From contig JBKPNX010000186.1 in NCBI GenBank assembly GCA_046732855.1, positions 1 to 41,404 on the forward strand: a DNA stretch of 41,404 bases. Reading direction: 5' to 3'. Within the stretch, counting starts at the first letter, position 1. Every line of letters starts with the position of its first letter. Under the pieces are notes generated by a model, which did not search any database, was not told where the DNA came from, and saw nothing but the letters and a program-made list of their open reading frames with translations. The position numbers were made by a program, and so were the translations under genes. Source of the stretch: JBKPNX01 sp046732855 (lineage in GTDB: Bacteria; Pseudomonadota; Alphaproteobacteria; Geminicoccales; Geminicoccaceae). This document shows, in pieces, positions 16,164 through 25,900 of the stretch.

Positions 16164-16790
16164 ATGGCAACCAGAGACAAACCGCATGCCACAGGCCGGG
16201 TGCCGGCCGGCGACGTCACCCAGCGGGTCGGCGTCGAGCAGATGACTTCGCGCGGCCTCAACATCGAGGAGCTGCGCGAGAAGCTGATCGACGCGGCAGG
16301 CGCCGAGTTCACCACCTACTATTACTACACCATCCTGCGCATGCACCTCGCCGGCAAGGAGGACTACAAGGAGATCTGCGAGGATGCGCGCCTGGAGGAC
16401 CGCTCCCATTTCGAGCTGATCACGCCGCGCATCTACGAGCTGGGCGCCGGCCTGCCGCGCGACATCCGCGAGTTCGCCGATCGCGCCGGCTGCCCCGATG
16501 CGTATCTGCCCGCCAATCCGACCGCGGTCGAGATCCTGACCGTGCTGCTCGAGGCCGAGCGCTGCGCGATCCGGACCTGGAACGAGATCTGCGACCTGAC
16601 GCTCGGCAAGGATCCGCGCACCTACAATCTGGCCAGCCGCATCCTGCAGGAGGAGATCGAGCACGAGGCCTGGTTCATCGAGCTGCTCAGCATGGAGCGC
16701 GACGGCGTCGCGCGGCCGTCCGGCCACTTTCGCCGCGGCAATCCGGGCGATGCGCCGCACAGCAAGAATCTGCCGTTCTACGTGCCGTGA
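16164..16790 (+). CDS. Dps-like ferritin (thioferritin/DPSL type)
   Basis: A 208-residue ferritin-superfamily protein that should oxidise and store iron and use peroxide, protecting the cell from oxidative damage. The four-helix bundle carries the ferroxidase residues in AGAEFTTYYYY (Glu48), EDARLEDRSHFE (73-84), EAERCAIRTWNEI (from 130) and QEEIEHEAWF (162-171). Cys110 (AGCPDAYL) and Cys134 (AERCAIR) are 24 residues apart, like the cysteine pair beside the metal site that defines the DPSL thioferritins of archaea and some bacteria. The C-terminus SGHFRRG is also typical. The AGGAGG Shine-Dalgarno sequence seven bases upstream fixes the ATG at 16164. An intrinsic terminator follows. Confidence 0.9.
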   Translation: MATRDKPHATGRVPAGDVTQRVGVEQMTSRGLNIEELREKLIDAAGAEFTTYYYYTILRMHLAGKEDYKEICEDARLEDRSHFELITPRIYELGAGLPRDIREFADRAGCPDAYLPANPTAVEILTVLLEAERCAIRTWNEICDLTLGKDPRTYNLASRILQEEIEHEAWFIELLSMERDGVARPSGHFRRGNPGDAPHSKNLPFYVP

Positions 16791-16840
16791 AGAGTTCGCA
16801 CGTTCGGCGCCAATCCTGACGCGTTGGCGATCCCGAGGGG

Positions 16841-16869
16841 CGCCGGGCCGCGAGCCCGGCGTTTCTTTT
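16841..16869 (+). terminator. Rho-independent terminator after the Dps-like gene
   Basis: CGCCGGGC (16841-16848) and GCCCGGCG (16854-16861) make a perfect 8-bp GC stem with the loop CGCGA, directly followed by TTTCTTTT (16862-16869). It lies 50 bases after the Dps-like stop codon and just before the ferredoxin start, so the two genes are probably separate units or joined only by read-through. Confidence 0.85.
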
Positions 16870-16875
16870 GGGCTG

Positions 16876-17226
16876 ATGGCTGGTCGGATGACTGAACGTT
16901 ACGACGTCGAGCTGACCTTTCCCGACGGCGAGACCCGGCGGCTCGAGGTCAGCGCGGATGAGTCGGTCTGGGATGCCGCGACGCGGGCCGGCATCAGCCT
17001 GCCGAGCATGTGCCTGCAGGGCTGGTGCACGACCTGCGCGGGGCGCGTGCTGACGGGCGAGTTCGACCCGGCGGAGGCGCTGCGCTATTACTCGCAGGAC
17101 GCGCAGGCCGGCTTCATCCTGCTGTGCACCGCCCGGCCGCGCAGCGCCATGCGCATCAGCACGCACCAGCGCGACGCCATGCGCGCCCATCGCTTAAAGC
17201 ATGGCCTGCCGACGCCGCGCGGGTAG
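16876..17226 (+). CDS. Plant-type 2Fe-2S ferredoxin
   Basis: A 116-residue soluble electron carrier. The cluster ligands follow the C-x4-C-x2-C ... C pattern: CLQGWCTTC (about residues 43-51) and a distant cysteine in FILLCTARP. The beta-grasp fold is visible in YDVELTFPDGETRRLEV and the helix SVWDAATRAGISLPS. The C-terminal tail after MRISTHQ is basic. The ATG at 16876 or the one at 16888 (MTERYDVEL) may be the start; neither has a clear Shine-Dalgarno sequence. It lies just downstream of a terminator, so its own promoter is not evident. A link to iron handling with the Dps-like protein is possible but unproven. Confidence 0.87.
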   Translation: MAGRMTERYDVELTFPDGETRRLEVSADESVWDAATRAGISLPSMCLQGWCTTCAGRVLTGEFDPAEALRYYSQDAQAGFILLCTARPRSAMRISTHQRDAMRAHRLKHGLPTPRG

Positions 17227-17319
17227 GCCAGGCGCAAACGCGCCGGCGATCATGACGGCGCTGGCGGCGACCACCGTCGTCTCCGGACAGCCAGTGGCAG
17301 TCGCGATGCGAGCGTGACG

Positions 17320-17574
17320 TCAATCCGTGTGCGGCGGCCGCGCGACTGCCAGCTCAGGCTCGGCGCCGGACCGATCGTCGATGAAGAACATCCATGTGCC
17401 GTCGGGAAGTCTGCGGTCCACCTCCATGTCGTGGTGATGCCTTTCCACCGGCTCGCCCTCGGGACCGCTGCCGGTGATCCGCCGCTGCGAGCGGCTCATC
17501 GCGAAGCCACCCGCCGTCGTCGTGTGATGGGTCACGACGTCCCTATGCGGCTCCAGGTCGATATAGGCCGCCAT
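17320..17574 (-). pseudogene. C-terminal half of a SnoaL/DUF4440-like protein
   Basis: The 84-residue frame resembles only the second half of NTF2-like SnoaL/YybH proteins: AMSRSQRRITGSGPEGEPVE, then HHHDMEVDRRLPDGTWMFFIDD. The usual first ~60 residues, which hold the ligand-pocket helices, are missing. The frame upstream of the ATG runs into low-similarity Arg-rich sequence and a stop codon within about 30 codons. It is therefore probably a truncated remnant, although a short functional protein cannot be excluded. Confidence 0.5.
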
Positions 17575-17750
17575 GGTTGGCGGGTGCCCTCGGCGCCGCT
17601 TACGATACTCGTGCCGCCGTGCACTATGTCGACCTGCACGATTGGTGGGCGTCCTTCGGCTCGATTATTTGGCGGCCGCCCGCGCGCGTGCTTGTCACTG
17701 ACCGCATTGCCCTGACTTCGCCGGCCGCGGCCCGGTTGCTCGGGCGTAGC

Positions 17751-18143
17751 TCAGACCGAGCCCTGCCGCCGCTCGCCGAGCCAGCCGCCGAGCACGCCAG
17801 CAATGAACGGCACGATGCCGCCGGCGATGATGTTGCCGAAGCTGAAGTTGCCCGAGATCAGAAGCGCGATCACCACGGCGATTGCGGCCGAGATGCCGGG
17901 CTCGAGAATGGTCCGTCCGGCCGACTTGAGCCCGACGATGAAGCCGCCGATCGCGAAGGCGAGGAAATTGAGAACCGCCGCGAGCACGATCTGGCCCCCG
18001 GTCAACTGGAGCTCCTCAGGCGTGGTGACGCCCTCGAGCTGCGGCCCGAGAAACAGCCCGAGGACGAGGCCGGCAACCAGATTCAGCACGATCATCACGA
18101 CCACGCCGATGCCGATCCACTTCCAATCCAACGTGCCGGTCAT
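17751..18143 (-). CDS. Small four-helix membrane protein of unknown function
   Basis: A 130-residue inner-membrane protein with four hydrophobic helices: GIGVVVMIVLNLVAGLVLGLFLG (about 10-32), QIVLAAVLNFLAFAIGGFIVGL (51-72), ISAAIAVVIALLISG (84-98) and IIAGGIVPFIAGVLGGWLG (104-122). The second helix is followed by the short basic loop KSAGRTILEP. It was not recognised as a characterised family. The start is fixed by GAGGAGGA just upstream of the ATG at 18143. It sits alone, with no operon partner on either side. Confidence 0.7.
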   Translation of the reverse strand: MTGTLDWKWIGIGVVVMIVLNLVAGLVLGLFLGPQLEGVTTPEELQLTGGQIVLAAVLNFLAFAIGGFIVGLKSAGRTILEPGISAAIAVVIALLISGNFSFGNIIAGGIVPFIAGVLGGWLGERRQGSV

Positions 18144-18456
18144 TTCCTCCTCCTGTTCGAGCGAATGATGTTCGAGACGGCCGTGTCGTACATGCCGGCT
18201 CGACCGGTCGCGCAAAGCGCCCGGCCGGACGATTGGGCACTCACCCGGCAGGGCGCGGCCGCAAGACATACCCAGCGCCGGTCCGGCGCGCGGCGGTCTC
18301 GGGTGCTTACCACGCCCATCAACCACGGGCAATTTGGCGTATCGCCTGCGGTAGCCCGGCAGGCGCCTCGGGCCGCGTTTGCGCCACAGGGCAGTTTCGC
18401 CGGATGATCCCGGCGTTGCGAGACCGGCCGGCGCGCGATCGGGCTGTCTTGACCGA
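18144..18456. other. Intergenic stretch, no gene seen
   Basis: About 310 bases between the small membrane protein and the DUF1080 gene, both on the minus strand. No repeat, RNA gene or convincing promoter was recognised. It should contain the promoter of the membrane protein gene. Confidence 0.5.
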
Positions 18457-19140
18457 TCAGCCCGGCGGCAGAAGCCGCAGGCGCAGGTTGCGCCATGCCA
18501 CCTGGTGGGGGCCGGTGCCCGGCTCGATGCCGTGCACCTGCAGGCCGATGAAGCCGTCCGGATGGGTCGCATAAACTTGCTCGTCGGTCAGGTCCTCGAT
18601 CGGCCGACCGTTCAGCCACGTCTGGATGCGTGGGCCGCGAGCGACGATCCGGTAACGGTTCCACTCGCCATTGCGGAACCGGGCGTGCGGCACGAGCCGT
18701 TCCTTCGGCGTGAGCCAGCCGCGGCCGGTCGCCTCGCCGTAGACGTAGCCGGCGAGCCCGGGGCTCGCCTCGATCTCGACCTGCGGCCCGAACACCCGAC
18801 CCACCCGGTCATCCGGCTCCTCGCCCGTGGCGCGCTCCTTGGTCCTGGAGCGGATCTGCACGCCGGAATTCAGCGCGTCGTCGACCTTGACCTCGAACTC
18901 GAGCTCGAAATCGCCGTACGTCTGCTCGGTGGTCAGGAACGAGTTCGGGCTGCCCTCGCTCGTGCGCCCGACGATCGCGCCATCCGCCACCCGATATTCG
19001 GCGGTGCCGTTCCGCTGCACCCAGCCATCGAGCGTCCGGCCATCGAACAGCGCGATCCAGCCATCCTGGGCCAGCGCGTCTCCTTGGGCCAGACCGAACG
19101 CGAGCAGAAGCGGCGCGACGAGAGAGCGGCATCCGCTCAC
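18457..19140 (-). CDS. Exported DUF1080 (3-keto-disaccharide hydrolase) protein
   Basis: A 227-residue secreted or periplasmic protein. The signal peptide MSGCRSLVAPLLLAFGLAQGDALA is followed by the concanavalin-like DUF1080 fold: GWIALFDGRTLDGWVQRNG, then YRVADGAIVGRTSEGSPNSFLTT, the strand DFELEFEVKVDDALNSGVQIRS, and the closing GFIGLQVHG. This family includes 3-keto-glucoside hydrolases acting after 3-keto-sugar dehydrogenases, and many sugar-binding proteins without proven activity. The nearest candidate partner is the Gfo/Idh oxidoreductase far downstream, so the link is weak. SGC in the signal region is not a convincing lipobox. Confidence 0.85.
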   Translation of the reverse strand: MSGCRSLVAPLLLAFGLAQGDALAQDGWIALFDGRTLDGWVQRNGTAEYRVADGAIVGRTSEGSPNSFLTTEQTYGDFELEFEVKVDDALNSGVQIRSRTKERATGEEPDDRVGRVFGPQVEIEASPGLAGYVYGEATGRGWLTPKERLVPHARFRNGEWNRYRIVARGPRIQTWLNGRPIEDLTDEQVYATHPDGFIGLQVHGIEPGTGPHQVAWRNLRLRLLPPG

Positions 19141-19409
19141 GGGTCTTTGCCTCCCGCAGGGCTACCCACGTGAGAAAACTCAGTAGCGAAAAATTGCCGG
19201 GAGTGGAAATGCCAGAGTGCGATCCTTTCCGCTTCGAACCCCCGGAGATCGCGGGAACACCGTAGGATGGAAACCGGCGGGGCCCAGCGGGGGCGGATCA
19301 CCCGGTGTAACGTCCGCACCCGCCCTGCTTGACAGGCGCTTCGGCGATCGGAGAGCTTCCCGAGGACCTTGCGCCATGTGTCGGATCGCTCGTGAGGAGG
19401 GACGATCGC

Positions 19410-19868
19410 TTGAGCCAGGACGTCGAGATCGCGGTGGAGCGGCCGGTGCGGGCTGACGTCGAGGCGCTGCTGCGCGCTTCGCGCGCCATGATGGCCGAGC
19501 TGTATCCGCCGGAGAGCTGTCATGGGCTCGAGCTTGGCGCGTACGAGCGGGCGGAGGTGACCTTGTTCGTGGCGCGCGCAAGCGGCCTGGCGATCGGCTG
19601 CGGCGCGTTTCAGCTGCACGGCGACGGCAGCGCCGAGATCAAGAGCATGTTCGTCGCGCCGGACGCCCGCGGCCGCGGGGTCGGCCGCGCGATCCTCGAG
19701 GCGATCGAAGCGGCGGTGCGCGGCCGGGTCAGCGCACTGCGCCTCGAGACGGGGGTCAAGCAGCTCCCGGCGATCCGCCTTTACGAGGCGGCCGGCTTCG
19801 CGCGTCGGGGCCCGTTCGGCAGCTACCGCGACGACCCGCTCAGCGTGTTCATGGAGAAGCTGCTCTAG
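19410..19868 (+). CDS. GNAT family N-acetyltransferase
   Basis: A 152-residue acetyl-CoA-dependent acyltransferase. The acetyl-CoA-binding motif A is MFVAPDARGRGVGRAILEAIE (about residues 73-93), preceded by the strand AEIKS and followed by LRLETGVKQLPAIRLYEAAGFARRGPFGSY, the usual motif B. The TTG at 19410 is the best start because AGGAGG lies nine bases upstream; a further in-frame ATG at 19329 lacks such a site. The acceptor cannot be told from sequence. The divergent DUF1080 gene shares a 269-bp upstream region. Confidence 0.9.
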   Translation: MSQDVEIAVERPVRADVEALLRASRAMMAELYPPESCHGLELGAYERAEVTLFVARASGLAIGCGAFQLHGDGSAEIKSMFVAPDARGRGVGRAILEAIEAAVRGRVSALRLETGVKQLPAIRLYEAAGFARRGPFGSYRDDPLSVFMEKLL

Positions 19869-20147
19869 CGCGAGCCGCCGCGCGCCGCCCCCCGCGCCGT
19901 GCGCAGGTTCACGAGTGAGCCGCCGCACCCGCAGCCTCGGGCGCTGCGCTCATGGCCCGGCACCAGATCCGGCGGCACGGCGCGCGGTGTGGGCGTGCTG
20001 ACCGCTGAATGGCGGGAGCAAAGGCCTTGTTGATCGGCGAAGCCTCGCGCAAGCTCAGTCCGGTCAATCGGGCCGCCCGGTTGGCCGCAGAGCTCCCTAT
20101 TCGCAAAGTGGCACCCCCGCCCGGCGCGGGCGACGGCATGGACTGCG

Positions 20148-21365
20148 ATGGCTGAGCAGATCGGCAGATCGATGGTTCCCCCCTCGGCAACTGCCGAACG
20201 GCCTCGGCGGCCACTGGCCACGATCCGGACGGTGCTCTGGTCCGAGGCGGCAATCATCCTCGGCGCAACCACGACCGCCCTGTTCTACGTGTTCGCTGAC
20301 GCCCTCCTGTCCGACCTGTTGCCCGACAGCTGGTCGATCGTGGTGTTTGTCTGGCTCTTTGGCACCATGCTGGGGTGCGCCTTCAGCGTGGTCCGCCATG
20401 CCGACTGCCTGGCCGAGCTGCTGGGTGAACCGCTTGGCACGCTGATCCTGACGCTGGCCGTGACCGGCATCGAGGTGTCGCTGATCGGGACGATCATGCT
20501 GCACGGCAACAACGAGCCGACCCTGGCCCGCGACACCATGTTCGCGGTGCTGATGATCATCCTGAACGGGATGGTTGGCCTGGTCCTTCTGCTCGGCGCG
20601 ATCCGCTATCGCGAGCAGCACTACAACCTGCAAGGCGCCAAGGCCTTCCTTGCGGTGATCCTGCCGCTCGCCGTGCTGACCCTGATCCTGCCGGACGTCA
20701 CGCTGTCCGCGGGAGTGCCGGCGTTCACGCCGCCGCAGGCCGGCTTCTTCGCGACGATGACGATCATCCTCTACGGCGTGTTCTTGTCCGTGCAGACGGT
20801 GCGCCACCGGAACCTGTTCATGGAGCCCCGCACGCGCGCCCGGCGGCAGGCGCCCCCGAACCCGCTCGCTCCGGACGAGGACAGCCACCGCGGGCACGGC
20901 GATCATCAGGTCCATTCGCTGCCCTTCCACGCGGTCCTCCTGATTCTGGCGATCCTTCCCGTCGTGCTGCTGTCCAAGAAGCTGGCCGTCTTCGTCGATT
21001 ACGGGATCGAGATTCTGCGTGCGCCCACGGCGCTGGGCGGCATCATCATCGCCCTTCTGGTGCTGGCGCCGGAGGGGGTCGGCGCGCTCCGGGCGGCGCT
21101 CGCCAACCGCCTGCAACGCTCGGTCAACATCCTTCTCGGCTCCGCGCTTGCGACCATCGGCCTCACCGCCCCCGCGGTCCTCGCGATCGGCCTCGTCATC
21201 GAGCGCAGCGTCGAGCTCGGGCTCGCCCAGGTCGAGCTGGTCCTGTTGCTGTTGACGCTCGCGGTCAGCATGCTCACCCTGACCGGCGGCCGCACGAACG
21301 TCCTCCAGGGCGCGGTTCACCTCGCGCTGTTCCTGGCGTTCCTGATGCTGATCTTCAGTCCCTGA
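20148..21365 (+). CDS. chaA: ChaA-type calcium/proton antiporter
   Basis: A 405-residue cation:proton antiporter of the CaCA superfamily. About eleven hydrophobic helices form two inverted repeats. The acidic alpha-repeat motifs appear as LTLAVTGIEVSLIGTIML (about 107-124) and LVLAPEGVGALRAALANRLQRSVNILLGSALATIGLTAP (about 305-343). A hydrophilic, His-rich loop (EDSHRGHGDHQVHS, about 243-256) separates the halves, as in other ChaA proteins where it may bind metal. ChaA exports Ca2+, Na+ or K+ at high pH. The ATG is at 20148. It stands alone. Confidence 0.88.
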   Translation: MAEQIGRSMVPPSATAERPRRPLATIRTVLWSEAAIILGATTTALFYVFADALLSDLLPDSWSIVVFVWLFGTMLGCAFSVVRHADCLAELLGEPLGTLILTLAVTGIEVSLIGTIMLHGNNEPTLARDTMFAVLMIILNGMVGLVLLLGAIRYREQHYNLQGAKAFLAVILPLAVLTLILPDVTLSAGVPAFTPPQAGFFATMTIILYGVFLSVQTVRHRNLFMEPRTRARRQAPPNPLAPDEDSHRGHGDHQVHSLPFHAVLLILAILPVVLLSKKLAVFVDYGIEILRAPTALGGIIIALLVLAPEGVGALRAALANRLQRSVNILLGSALATIGLTAPAVLAIGLVIERSVELGLAQVELVLLLLTLAVSMLTLTGGRTNVLQGAVHLALFLAFLMLIFSP

Positions 21366-21620
21366 TCGCCGGGAGGCGCCCCGGCGAGCACCGCGAACGC
21401 GCCAAGTTGACGGGCCCGGCAGGAGACGGAGGTCGGGATTCGGGGGCGCCGCGGGCGCACGTGACGCGACCGCGCCTGTCCTGCTCCGGACCTGGCGGGC
21501 CGGGACCCCGCTGAACGGCGACGACGCCTCGCTCAGGAACTCGTGAACACGTTTGGAAAAGGGCAGGCGCCGGCTCTCCTTACCCTGCCCAACAGTTTCG
21601 CCGTCCGGGCGACCGGCCGC

Positions 21621-21636
21621 CCGAGCGAAAGCTCGG
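21621..21636 (-). terminator. Hairpin directly after the alcohol dehydrogenase gene
   Basis: CCGAGC (21621-21626) and GCTCGG (21631-21636) form a 6-bp stem with a 4-base loop, starting one base after the stop codon on the minus strand. GC-rich sequence rather than a T-run follows, so termination is uncertain. Confidence 0.4.
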
Positions 21637-21637
21637 C

Positions 21638-22678
21638 TCAGGCGGGTTCGAGCATGACCTTGATCTGGTCGCTCGGGCGCTTGAGCGCCTCGAACGCGGC
21701 GCAGAAGTCGGCGAACCCGACGTGGCTCGTGACCATGCCGCGCGGATCGATACGCTCGCGGCCGAGGAGATCGAGCACGATCTCGAAGTCGCGCTTCCGG
21801 TAAATGAAGGCGAAGCTGAGATCGAGCTCCTTGGTCAGCGCCTTGGCCGGGAAGAAGGTGTCCGCGGCCATGCACAGGCCGACGATCACCACGCGCGCGT
21901 CATGGGGCGCGTAGTCGATCGCTAGCTGAAAGCTACCCGGCACGCCGACGCAGTCGAACACCACCTGGGGCGTGCCACCGCAAAGCTGGCGGGCGCGCGC
22001 CGGCACGTCCTCGCGCCGGGCGTCGATCGCGGCGGTGGCGCCGAACTCGACCGCGCGCTCCGCCCGGGCGCCGATCAGGTCGCTGACCAGGATGTCGCGG
22101 GCGCCGAAAAACCGGCACCAGAGCCCGACCGCGATCCCGACCGGCCCGGCACCGATGATCAGGACATTGTCGCCGGCCTGGAGCCGCGCCTTGCGGACAG
22201 CGTTCAGGGCGACGGCCAGCGGCTCGACCAAGGCGCCGTCGGCGAAGCTCACCGATGCCGGCAGCCGGAACGTGGTCGCGGCGCCGACCCGGGTGTACTC
22301 GGCGTAGGCGCCGGGCAGCGCGGCGCTCGCCCGCATCGTGCCGTTCGGGCAACGAAACGCCCGTCCGGCAAGGCAGTCCGGGCACTGGCCGCAGCCGATG
22401 AACGGCTGCGCGGTCACGCGCTCGCCGACTTGCCACTGGCCGCGCAGACCACTGCCGACCTCCACCACCTCGCCCGCGAACTCGTGGCCCATGACGGTCT
22501 CGGGCTCGAGCGCGCGCCACCCGGCGCCGCCGTCCCGGCTCTCCGACCAGTGGAGATCGGTGCCGCAGATGCCGCAGGCCCGCACCTTCAGGATCAGGTC
22601 GGTCGCTCCGGGCCGCGGCTCGGCCACGTCCTCGATCACGAGCGGCGCCCCGGGCGCCTTGAACACGGCCGCCTTCAT
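21638..22678 (-). CDS. Zinc-dependent alcohol/polyol dehydrogenase
   Basis: A 346-residue medium-chain dehydrogenase that oxidises an alcohol or polyol with NAD(P)+. Catalytic zinc ligands are in ACGICGTD (Cys35) and GHE (His65, Glu66). The structural zinc lobe is Cys96, Cys99, Cys102 and Cys110 (GCGQCPDCLAGRAFRC). The Rossmann motif is IIGAGPVGIAVG, and EPLAVALNAVRKA matches sorbitol or threonine dehydrogenase-like members. The GGAG Shine-Dalgarno sequence fits the ATG at 22678. It is a single gene with no pathway partners beside it, so the substrate is unknown. Confidence 0.93.
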   Translation of the reverse strand: MKAAVFKAPGAPLVIEDVAEPRPGATDLILKVRACGICGTDLHWSESRDGGAGWRALEPETVMGHEFAGEVVEVGSGLRGQWQVGERVTAQPFIGCGQCPDCLAGRAFRCPNGTMRASAALPGAYAEYTRVGAATTFRLPASVSFADGALVEPLAVALNAVRKARLQAGDNVLIIGAGPVGIAVGLWCRFFGARDILVSDLIGARAERAVEFGATAAIDARREDVPARARQLCGGTPQVVFDCVGVPGSFQLAIDYAPHDARVVIVGLCMAADTFFPAKALTKELDLSFAFIYRKRDFEIVLDLLGRERIDPRGMVTSHVGFADFCAAFEALKRPSDQIKVMLEPA

Positions 22679-22960
22679 GGATCGTCTCCGCTCGCTCTGG
22701 GCGCTGGAGTCCGCAAGCGTGATTGTGGCGGGGGGCTGCCGACGTGTCCAGCGAACGCGGTGGCCTGTCGCGGCCTGCGCCACGGGGCCGCCTTGAGTGC
22801 CGGCGGGCGAACCACGCGGGCAAGCGGGTCTAGGTTCTCTGCCAACGGACCTTGAAGCCGGAGGACCAGAGCGCGAGCCGCTGTTCCAACGGGAAGTCAG
22901 ACGCCGCGAAGCCCCTCGATGGCGACGGCGGCTGGACGCCCAGCCTGCTCTGGCTCGCCC

Positions 22961-25900
22961 TCACTCAGCTGGCTGCGGCAGCGGCGCGTGTGCGACGGTT
23001 GGCGCCTCTTCGACGGCACGGCCGCGCGTGCGCGCGAGCAGCGTATAGGCGGTCGGCACCACGAACAGCGTGAACAGGGTGCCGAACGAGATGCCGCCGA
23101 CGATCACCCAGCCGATCTGCGAGCGGCTCTCGGCACCGGCCCCGCTCGCGATCGCGAGCGGCACCGCCCCGAGCACCATGGCGCCGGTAGTCATCAGGAT
23201 CGGGCGCAGGCGCAGGCCGGCCGCCTCGATCACCGCGTCGAACTTGCTGCGGCCCTGCTCCTGTAGCTGATTGGAGAACTCGACGATCAGAATCCCGTGC
23301 TTGGTGATCAGCCCGATCAGCGTGATCAGCCCGATCTGGCTGTAGACGTTCAGCGTGTTGCCGGACAGGTGCAGCGCGATCAGGGCGCCCGTCATCGAGA
23401 GCGGCACGGTCAGCATGATGATCAAGGGATCGATGAAGCTCTCGAACTGGGCCGCGAGCACGAGATAGATGAAGGCGAGCGCGAGCACGAAGGTGAAATA
23501 GAGGCTGCTGGCGCTTTCCTTGAACTCGCGCGACTGGCCGGCGTAGTCGATCTGCGCCGTGGCCGGCAGCACCTCCTGGGCTGCTTGGTCCAGGTAGGTG
23601 AGCGCGTCGCCCAGCGTGTAGCCAGGGGCGATCGTTGCGGTCAGCGTGGCCGAGCGCAGCTTGTTGAAGTGGTTCAGCTCCTTAGGTGCCACCTCCTCGG
23701 TCACCTTGATGATGTTGTTCATCGGCACCATGACGCCCTGCGGATTGCGCACATAAATCGAGGCAAGGTCGTCCGGGTTACGCCGGTCGAGGTCGGCGAC
23801 CTGCACGATCACGTCATACTGTTTGCCGTTGCGCTTGAAGCGGGTGACCTGACGGCCGCCGAGCAGGGTCTCGAGCGTGCGCCCGACCGTGTCGACCTCG
23901 AGGCCCATGCTCGCGACCTTGTCGCGGTCGAGGTCGATCTTGAGCTGCGGCTTGTTGAGCTTGAGGTCGCTGTCGAGATTGACCATGCCGGGATACTGGC
24001 GGGCCGAGTCCAGCAGCTTGTCGACCATGATCTGCAGCTGCTCGTAGGGTTGCGAGGTCTGGACCACGAACTGCACCGGCTTGTCGGTGAAGCGCTGGCC
24101 GAGCGAGGGTGGGTTGACCGGGAACGCCAGCAGGCCCGGGATGCCGAAGAACTTCGGCGCCAGCGAGGCCGAGATCGCCTGCTGCTTGCGCTCCCGCTTT
24201 TCCCACTCCCACAGCCGGGCGAAACCGATCATCTGGCTGACCACCGGGTAGCCGGTGACCACGAAGTACTGCTTGATCTCGGGCACCTCCTTGTAGATCG
24301 CCTCGATCTGCCGGGCGTAGTGGTCGGTAAAGTCGAGGGTGGAGCCCTCGGGGGCGAGGCCGATGCCCATGAACACGCCGCGGTCCTCGACCGGCGACAG
24401 CTCGGACTTCAGCGTGGTGAACAGGAAATAGCTGGAGCCGGCGATCAGCAGGCCGCCCAGCACCACCAGCCAGCGCGCGCCAAGCGTGACCGCGAGCGCC
24501 CGCCGATAGCCGTTGGTCAGTGCGACGATGCCGCGCTCGATCATCCGATAGAGGATGTTGTGCCGCTCTTGGTGGCGCAGCATCTTGCTGCACATCATCG
24601 GCGACAGCGACAGCGCGACGAAGCCCGAGACCAGCACGGCGCCGGCGAGCGCCCAGGCGAATTCCGTGAACAGCTTACCGGTGCGTCCGGTCATGAAGCC
24701 GATCGGCGCATAGACCGAGGCGAGCGTGATGGTCATCGCCAGCACGGCGAAGCCGATTTCCTTCGAGCCGAGCAGCGCCGCCCGGTACGGCGGAACGCCC
24801 TCCTCAATGTGGCGGTGAATGTTCTCGAGCATCACGATCGCGTCGTCGACCACGAGCCCGATCGCGAGGACCAAAGCGAGCAGAGTCAGCGTGTTGATGC
24901 TGAAGTCGCAGGCGTACATCAGCGCGAACGCGCCGACCAGGCTGACCGGGATCGTGACCAGCGGGATCAGGGTCGCGCGCAGCGAGCGCAGGAAGAAGAA
25001 AATCACCAGCACGACCAGCAGGATCGCCTCGCCGATCGTCTCGAACACCGCCTGGATCGAGTGCTCGATGAAGATCGCGCTGTTGTAGGCCATGTCGGTG
25101 CGCATGCCCTCGGGCAGCTCCTGCTGGATGATCGGCAGCTCCTTCTGGACCTCCTTGCCGATGTCGAGCGGGTTGGCGGTGGCCTGCTTGACCACGCCGA
25201 GCGCGACCGCGCTGCGGCCGTTGAAGCGTACGTTGACGCGGTGGTCGACCGGCCCGAGCTCGGCATGCGCGACGTCGCCCAGGCGGACCGGATAGCCGCT
25301 GTCCTCGCGCAGGATGATGTCCTCGAACTGCGCCGGGGTCTTGAGGTCGGTCTGGCTGACCACGGTGAACTCGCGCGCCGAGCTCTCGATCCGGCCGGCG
25401 GGAATCTCGATGTTCTGGCGCTGGAGCGCGGTCTCGACGTCCTGCGGCGTCAGGTGGTAGGCGGCCAGACGCGCGGCATCCAGCCAGATGCGCATGGCAT
25501 AGCGCCGCTCGCCGAAGATGCGCACGTCCGCGACCCCGGGCAGATTCTGCAGCCGGTCCTTAACGAAGCGGTCGGCGAAATCGGTGACCTCGAGGGCAGA
25601 GTGCCGGTCGGACGAGAACGCGAGATACATGATCGGCTGGGCGTCCGCCTCGACCTTCGCGATCACCGGCTCGTCGATTTCGTCGGGCAGCAGGGCGCGG
25701 ACCCGGCTGACCCGGTCACGCACGTCATTAGCGGCGGCGTCCGGGTCGCGGTCGAGCCGGAAGCGGATCGTGATCTGGCTTTTCTCCTGCCGGCTGATCG
25801 AGCTCATGTAGTCGATGCCCTCGATGCCGGACAGCGACTCCTCCATAATCTGCGTGACCTGGCTCTCGATGATGTCGGACGAGGCGCCCTTGAAGACGGT

